A stretch of DNA of 9,514 bases from Planctomycetaceae bacterium. GTDB taxonomy: Bacteria > Planctomycetota > Planctomycetia > Pirellulales > Thermoguttaceae. Each line of letters opens with the position of its first letter. Within the stretch, counting starts at the first letter, position 1. The position numbers and the translations under genes are program-made. The notes below the pieces were generated by a model, which was given only the letters and a program-made list of their open reading frames with translations, made no database searches and was not told the DNA's origin. Shown here one piece after another: positions 6,589 through 9,514 of the stretch. Where the stretch lies: positions 1-9,514 of the forward strand of contig JAITQJ010000355.1 of NCBI GenBank assembly GCA_031288955.1, written 5' to 3'.

Positions 6589-8178
6589 ATGCAAACGGTT
6601 CCGCCGACAGTGAGCGAACGGCAGCGGCTCCGGCAACTCATCAATGACCTGCCGGCAGAACGGACACCGTCTAAAAGCAGACTCGAAGAATTGGCGAAAA
6701 CAATTATCGCCGACGATTCACACACCGCTTGGACGATGGTACTCATCGGCAGTCATTTTTGGCGGCAGCAAGTCATCGCCGTCCCGTTCCACCGCCGATT
6801 GCTTCTCCTGCCGCACTGTTTGAAAAACAAAGAACGTTGTACGGCAAAGTATAATGCCGACGGGTTGCAGTGCGAAAATTGCGGACAATGCCCGCTCGGA
6901 AACCTCAAAACCTTTGCCGAATCGCTGCACTATCAAGTCCTCATCGCCGAAGGTTCGCCCGCCGTCTTGCAACGAATACTCAACGGAAAAGCCGGTGCCG
7001 TTCTCGGTGTCGGCTGTCTGGATTCACTCGAAAAATCGTTTGACAAATTACAAATGTCCGCTGTACCGGCACTTGCCGTACCGCTGCATACCGCTGCGTG
7101 TCAGGAAGAGACGGGGAAACCTTCTGCAACCGACCTCGATTGGGTCATCGAAATGATTCAAACGCCGTATAAAGAAGATGCAGATACAACGAAAGAGACA
7201 GGGACGATAACGCCCGCCTCTTTGGGGAAGTTGTTTCATTCATTGAAACCGAATACGGATTCACACGCAGCGGCGTTGGCGTTTGATGTTTTAACACGCG
7301 GCGGAAAGTTTTACCGTCCGTTCATCACGCTTTCGGTTTATAATGCTCTCAACGGCGATAATCATTCTTTGGAGATTGACGATTTGCCCGATTGGATTAA
7401 AAACACCGTGCGCACGATTGAAGTTTTTCATAAGGCTTCGCTGATTCACGATGATGTCGAAGACGATGACCCGTTCCGATATGGTCAGGCGACTCTGCAT
7501 CGCACGCACGGCATTGCGGCGGCAATCAATGCGGGCGATTATTTAATCGGTTACGGTTATCAACTCCTTGCAGAGTTGCGGCACAGTATTTCGTCAGATA
7601 TTGTTACAGAAATGTTTGCGGTGTTAAGTCAATCGCATTGCCGATTGTGCAGCGGGCAGGGAGCGGAGTTATACTGGACGCAGCGGAAAGAAACACCTCC
7701 GCCGCCGGACGTGTTAAAGTTTTACGTCGAAAAGACTTCGCCGGCATTTGAATCGGCATTGTATCTCGGCGTTTTAGCGGCAATTCAGTCCGGCGGGACG
7801 GATTGGGATTTTTACCGCAGACATCAGCCGGCGTTGTACCGTCTTGCGAAACATCTCGGCGCAGCGTTCCAGATACGTAATGATTTAGACGATTGGAAAG
7901 CGGATAGTGCAAATAAAATTGTTACCGGCGGCGATGCGCTGCGTAACCGTCCGACGCTGCTGCGTTCGCTTGCGGCGGTTAGAGAGGCGGATAGAAAAGT
8001 AATAACTTCCGGTTCCGTTGAGGAATTGCATCGTCTATTTGTTCAGCGGGAAATTTTTACACAAGCGGAGCAACTGATTCGGCAATTTTCTGCCAAATCC
8101 CGCGAAGCCGTCCAAACGATAGAGCATCCGGCGTTGCAAAAACTGCTGAACCAATTCATCGAAACGATAACGGGATAG
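6589..8178 (+). CDS. DUF116 domain fused to a trans-isoprenyl diphosphate synthase
   Basis: A 529-residue soluble protein with two parts. Residues about 45-190 match DUF116: LLLLPHCLKNKERCTAKYNADGLQC plus CGQCPLG, with seven cysteines (77, 84, 95, 98, 101, 143, 171) that suggest a metal or Fe-S site. Residues about 210-529 are a polyprenyl synthetase: GGKFYRP (238-244), first Asp-rich motif HDDVEDDD (287-294), LHRTHGIAAAINAGDYLIG (303-321), KTSP (382-385), and second motif FQIRNDLDDW (427-436). The enzyme condenses isopentenyl diphosphate units on an allylic primer. Small residues (Ala283, Ser284) four and five positions before the first motif do not point to a strict farnesyl-diphosphate maker. 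The second motif starts with Asn431 instead of the usual Asp. ATG at 6589 is the only reasonable start, since an in-frame TGA lies at 6580-6582. It is divergent from the sulfur operon. Confidence 0.88.
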   Translation: MQTVPPTVSERQRLRQLINDLPAERTPSKSRLEELAKTIIADDSHTAWTMVLIGSHFWRQQVIAVPFHRRLLLLPHCLKNKERCTAKYNADGLQCENCGQCPLGNLKTFAESLHYQVLIAEGSPAVLQRILNGKAGAVLGVGCLDSLEKSFDKLQMSAVPALAVPLHTAACQEETGKPSATDLDWVIEMIQTPYKEDADTTKETGTITPASLGKLFHSLKPNTDSHAAALAFDVLTRGGKFYRPFITLSVYNALNGDNHSLEIDDLPDWIKNTVRTIEVFHKASLIHDDVEDDDPFRYGQATLHRTHGIAAAINAGDYLIGYGYQLLAELRHSISSDIVTEMFAVLSQSHCRLCSGQGAELYWTQRKETPPPPDVLKFYVEKTSPAFESALYLGVLAAIQSGGTDWDFYRRHQPALYRLAKHLGAAFQIRNDLDDWKADSANKIVTGGDALRNRPTLLRSLAAVREADRKVITSGSVEELHRLFVQREIFTQAEQLIRQFSAKSREAVQTIEHPALQKLLNQFIETITG

Positions 8179-8205
8179 CCGTCTTGTACGTGTAAAATCA
8201 GAGTT

Positions 8206-8221
8206 GCGAACATAAGTTCGC
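8206..8221 (+). other. Stem-loop after the polyprenyl synthetase gene
   Basis: GCGAAC-ATAA-GTTCGC, a perfect 6-bp stem with a four-base loop, 27 bases after the stop codon. It is followed by TATTAAAAACG, which has no T tract, so it is at best an imperfect terminator or an RNA 3'-end protecting hairpin. Confidence 0.35.
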
Positions 8222-8258
8222 TATTAAAAACGAAAAAAACCAGGGCGTGTAACTGGCA

Positions 8259-8477
8259 ATGTCATCTGTCTATACCGCATTAGTTCAATCGACCGGCTAT
8301 TATTCCTTACCCGCACAGTTGGATTCCAGGGCAGGATTGCCGCAGTCCGCAGAGCAAAATCAAATCGGCGATGCTATGACTGTTACTCTTTCCGCCGAAG
8401 GTCAAGCCGCTTCTATTCTTGTTACGGTTTTTCTTACCGATTACCGGAACGTTACTTGTCTTGTGTTATACTGTTAG
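8259..8477 (+). CDS. Small hypothetical protein (72 residues)
   Basis: I do not recognise a named family. The N-terminal half is rich in Ser, Gln, Tyr and Ala. The middle reads GDAMTVTLSAEGQAAS (37-52), resembling the GDxVTLSAEAxA motif found in small uncharacterised bacterial proteins. The last 20 residues are hydrophobic and end in VLYC, not typical of that type, so the end may be altered by a frameshift. No signal peptide is clear. The nearest purine-rich stretch (AGGG at 8242-8245) is 13 bases before the ATG, too far for a good ribosome-binding site. It sits 80 bases after the polyprenyl synthetase and precedes a T-rich dyad. It may be a real small gene or a chance ORF; the start is the weak point. 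Confidence 0.4.
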   Translation: MSSVYTALVQSTGYYSLPAQLDSRAGLPQSAEQNQIGDAMTVTLSAEGQAASILVTVFLTDYRNVTCLVLYC

Positions 8478-8479
8478 AC

Positions 8480-8508
8480 TTGTTCCATAACAAAATAATT
8501 GCTATAAC
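8480..8508 (+). promoter_or_regulatory. Sigma70-like promoter for the 32-residue small protein
   Basis: TTGTTC (8480-8485) and TATAAC (8503-8508) are 17 bases apart. The -10 matches 5 of 6 bases. Transcription would begin near 8515, about 38 bases before the ATG at 8553. Confidence 0.45.
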
Positions 8509-8540
8509 TCGCCCGGTTTTACACCGTTTTGTTATTTTTT
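8487..8540 (+). repeat. Inverted repeat flanking the small-protein promoter, with a terminator-like hairpin
   Basis: ATAACAAAA (8487-8495) and TTTTGTTAT (8527-8535) are perfect 9-bp inverted copies, centres 40 bases apart, with the -10 box between them. Next to the right arm is CGGT-TTTAC-ACCG (8514-8526), followed by TTTTGTTATTTTTT, which looks like a weak intrinsic terminator for the upstream ORF. The two readings, operator pair or terminator, are not exclusive. Confidence 0.4.
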
Positions 8541-8552
8541 CAAGGATATTTT

Positions 8553-8651
8553 ATGGAACGGAGCAAGAAAGCACTCAAGATGATGGTCGGTTTCAGTTGT
8601 CCGGCAAAGAAGCATTACCGTGCCGAAGGACAGATTGACTATTTGCGGTAA
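8553..8651 (+). CDS. Small basic protein of unknown function (32 residues)
   Basis: The frame runs MERSKKALKMMVGFSCPAKK then HYRAEGQIDYLR and stops at TAA 8649-8651. It has AAGGA (8542-8546) six bases before the ATG, one of the better ribosome-binding sites here, and a promoter with 17-base spacing upstream. Five Lys and three Arg against two Glu and one Asp make it strongly basic; there is one Cys (position 16) and no membrane segment. The basic N-terminal half could bind nucleic acid or membrane, but that is a guess. It is too short for ordinary gene callers. It could be a real small protein or the chance ORF of a small RNA. I do not recognise a family. Confidence 0.45.
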   Translation: MERSKKALKMMVGFSCPAKKHYRAEGQIDYLR

Positions 8652-8707
8652 AAGGTTATGATAGGCAAAGGATAATTTTCTCCACTCTTACCTCTTTCCC
8701 CCAAAAC

Positions 8708-9394
8708 GTGAGTACCGAATTCGATGAATCTATCAGTCAGATAACGAAAGAAGAAATCAGCGCAAAAACAATTACTGCCGGTTATCGGGCTGTTAGTTTG
8801 CTGGCAGTGATAGCGTTCGCTCTGTCGCTTTTTACGCCGCTGATGCTTATCAGCAACTGGTTTATTTTCGTTCCGCTGACCGGTGCGCTGTGCGGCATTT
8901 TCGGATTGTATAAAATTCTAGCCTGTCCGTTCGATTACACCGGACGAGGCTTTGCGTTCACTGGAATTATTTTTTCATTCGTTCTCGGTATATCTGCTGC
9001 TTGTTGGGGGGTTTGGCACTATTACTTCAACATACCGTACGGCTATACGGCTGTTCAGTTTTTGGATTTGCGTAAAGACCCGAAGACAGAGCGGTTTCCT
9101 GAACACATCCTTGCGATTGCAAGGGAACACCGCAAAATATACATCAAAGGTTATATGTATCCGGGTCGTCAGTTGTCGGGTATTCAGGACTTTATGCTGG
9201 TGCGCACGCAGGAGCATTGCAAGTTTTGTTCGCCGGAACAGAATCCGTTCGATATGATAAGTGTTCATTTTACCGGCGACTTAAAAGCAGGGTTCCGTAC
9301 AAAACCGGTGTACATCGGCGGAGAATTGTACCTGAACGAAGACTTCAAATACGGCGAACTGCCTTATCATATCGAAGCAGACGTATTCCGTTAG
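8708..9394 (+). CDS. Membrane protein with three N-terminal helices and a DUF3299-like C-terminal domain
   Basis: A 228-residue protein. Residues 1-25 are acidic and cytoplasmic. Three hydrophobic segments follow at about 27-49, 51-71 and 82-104; the first two resemble a DUF4190-type helical pair. Residues about 115-228 form a soluble domain: VQFLDLRKDP, KIYIKGYMYPGRQLSGIQDF (143-162), LVRTQEHCKFC with Cys171 and Cys174, and TKPVYIGGELYLNEDF. This pattern of an IKGYMxP strand, a short Cys-containing loop and a final beta strand matches DUF3299-like domains that I associate with planctomycetes. Function is unknown; the domain faces away from the N terminus if all three helices span the membrane. 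The start is GTG at 8708, the first in-frame start after a TGA at 8636-8638, and has no Shine-Dalgarno. It converges with rsgA, leaving 34 bases between stops. Confidence 0.7.
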   Translation: MSTEFDESISQITKEEISAKTITAGYRAVSLLAVIAFALSLFTPLMLISNWFIFVPLTGALCGIFGLYKILACPFDYTGRGFAFTGIIFSFVLGISAACWGVWHYYFNIPYGYTAVQFLDLRKDPKTERFPEHILAIAREHRKIYIKGYMYPGRQLSGIQDFMLVRTQEHCKFCSPEQNPFDMISVHFTGDLKAGFRTKPVYIGGELYLNEDFKYGELPYHIEADVFR

Positions 9395-9428
9395 CCCTGT
9401 CTGTCAGTGTGCTGCGTTCATTTTTGTT

Positions 9429-9514
9429 TTAATCTCCGAAGCGTATCGAAAGATAACTTTCGTAACGGCGGAGGTCGACTCTGCCCTCCGCTACGGCATA
9501 TTTTACCGCGCAAT
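9429..9514 (-). CDS. rsgA: C-terminal end of ribosome small-subunit GTPase RsgA (5' part beyond the window)
   Basis: On the minus strand the window edge reads CAVKYAVAEGRVDL then RRYESYLSIRFGD and a TAA at 9431-9429. This matches the conserved RsgA ending (CAVxxAVxxGxIxxxRYxSYLxI). The first Cys is probably the last zinc ligand of the C-terminal zinc finger (CRHxxEPGC). RsgA is a circularly permuted GTPase that helps mature the 30S ribosomal subunit in the cytoplasm. Only 27 codons are present and the GTPase domain is outside, so the call rests on this short tail. It is convergent with the membrane protein gene. Confidence 0.75.
   Translation of the reverse strand, partial: CAVKYAVAEGRVDLRRYESYLSIRFGD

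Noticed and set aside
8652..8707. AAAGGTTATGATAGGCAAAGGATAA, a mini-frame of five codons before the membrane protein
   Set aside because: Too short to support as a gene; no further signal, though the AAAGGA could be a misplaced ribosome-binding site.
9447..9491. Two strong inverted repeats (CGAAAG-ATAA-CTTTCG and GCGGAGG...CCTCCGC) that look like terminators
   Set aside because: Both lie inside the minus-strand rsgA coding tail, which has a convincing protein match, and neither is followed by a T tract in a useful place.

Overview
The window reads as a Gram-negative chromosome segment. A planctomycete (Planctomycetota, perhaps a host-associated or anaerobic Pirellulales-like lineage) is the best guess. 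The reasons are a membrane-anchored DUF3299-like protein, a DcaP-like outer-membrane porin, a DUF116-polyprenyl synthetase fusion, and an IS1-type transposase tail of a style I associate with that phylum. This assignment rests on recognising families, not on a marker gene. Shine-Dalgarno sequences are often weak, but several sigma70-like promoters are easy to see.

Layout. 1-1104 (+): C-terminal part of an M48 zinc metalloprotease with a TerB-like tail. 1215-2531 (+): a porin with signal peptide and C-terminal Phe. 2528-2781 (-): a decayed IS1-family transposase whose end abuts the porin stop codon. 2782-3028: AT-rich spacer ending in a good promoter. 3029-4117 (+): a DUF4432/aldose-epimerase-like protein, convergent with 4140-4742 (-), a Frm2-type nitroreductase whose stop codon lies in a terminator hairpin. 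4945-6394 (-): a two-gene sulfur operon in which a half-size siroheme/4Fe-4S sulfite-reductase-like protein is followed, 10 bases later, by an adenylylsulfate (APS) reductase. A near-consensus promoter lies upstream of it. 6589-8178 (+), divergent: DUF116 fused to a trans-isoprenyl diphosphate synthase. 8179-8707: two small unknown ORFs with regulatory-looking DNA. 8708-9394 (+): a three-helix membrane protein with a DUF3299-like domain. 9429-9514 (-): the last 27 codons of rsgA, running off the window edge.

How the genes work together. The clearest unit is the sulfur pair: APS reductase makes sulfite, and the siroheme protein is the natural candidate to reduce it to sulfide. The nitroreductase lies downstream on the same strand but has its own promoter. 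The other genes look like independent units (envelope porin, carbohydrate-epimerase-like enzyme, isoprenoid synthesis, ribosome maturation). I see no defence system, CRISPR array, tRNA, rRNA or intact mobile element. The items most worth a second look are the DUF116-prenyl synthase fusion, the 32-residue basic protein with its own promoter and Shine-Dalgarno, and the altered cysteine spacing in the sulfite-reductase-like protein.
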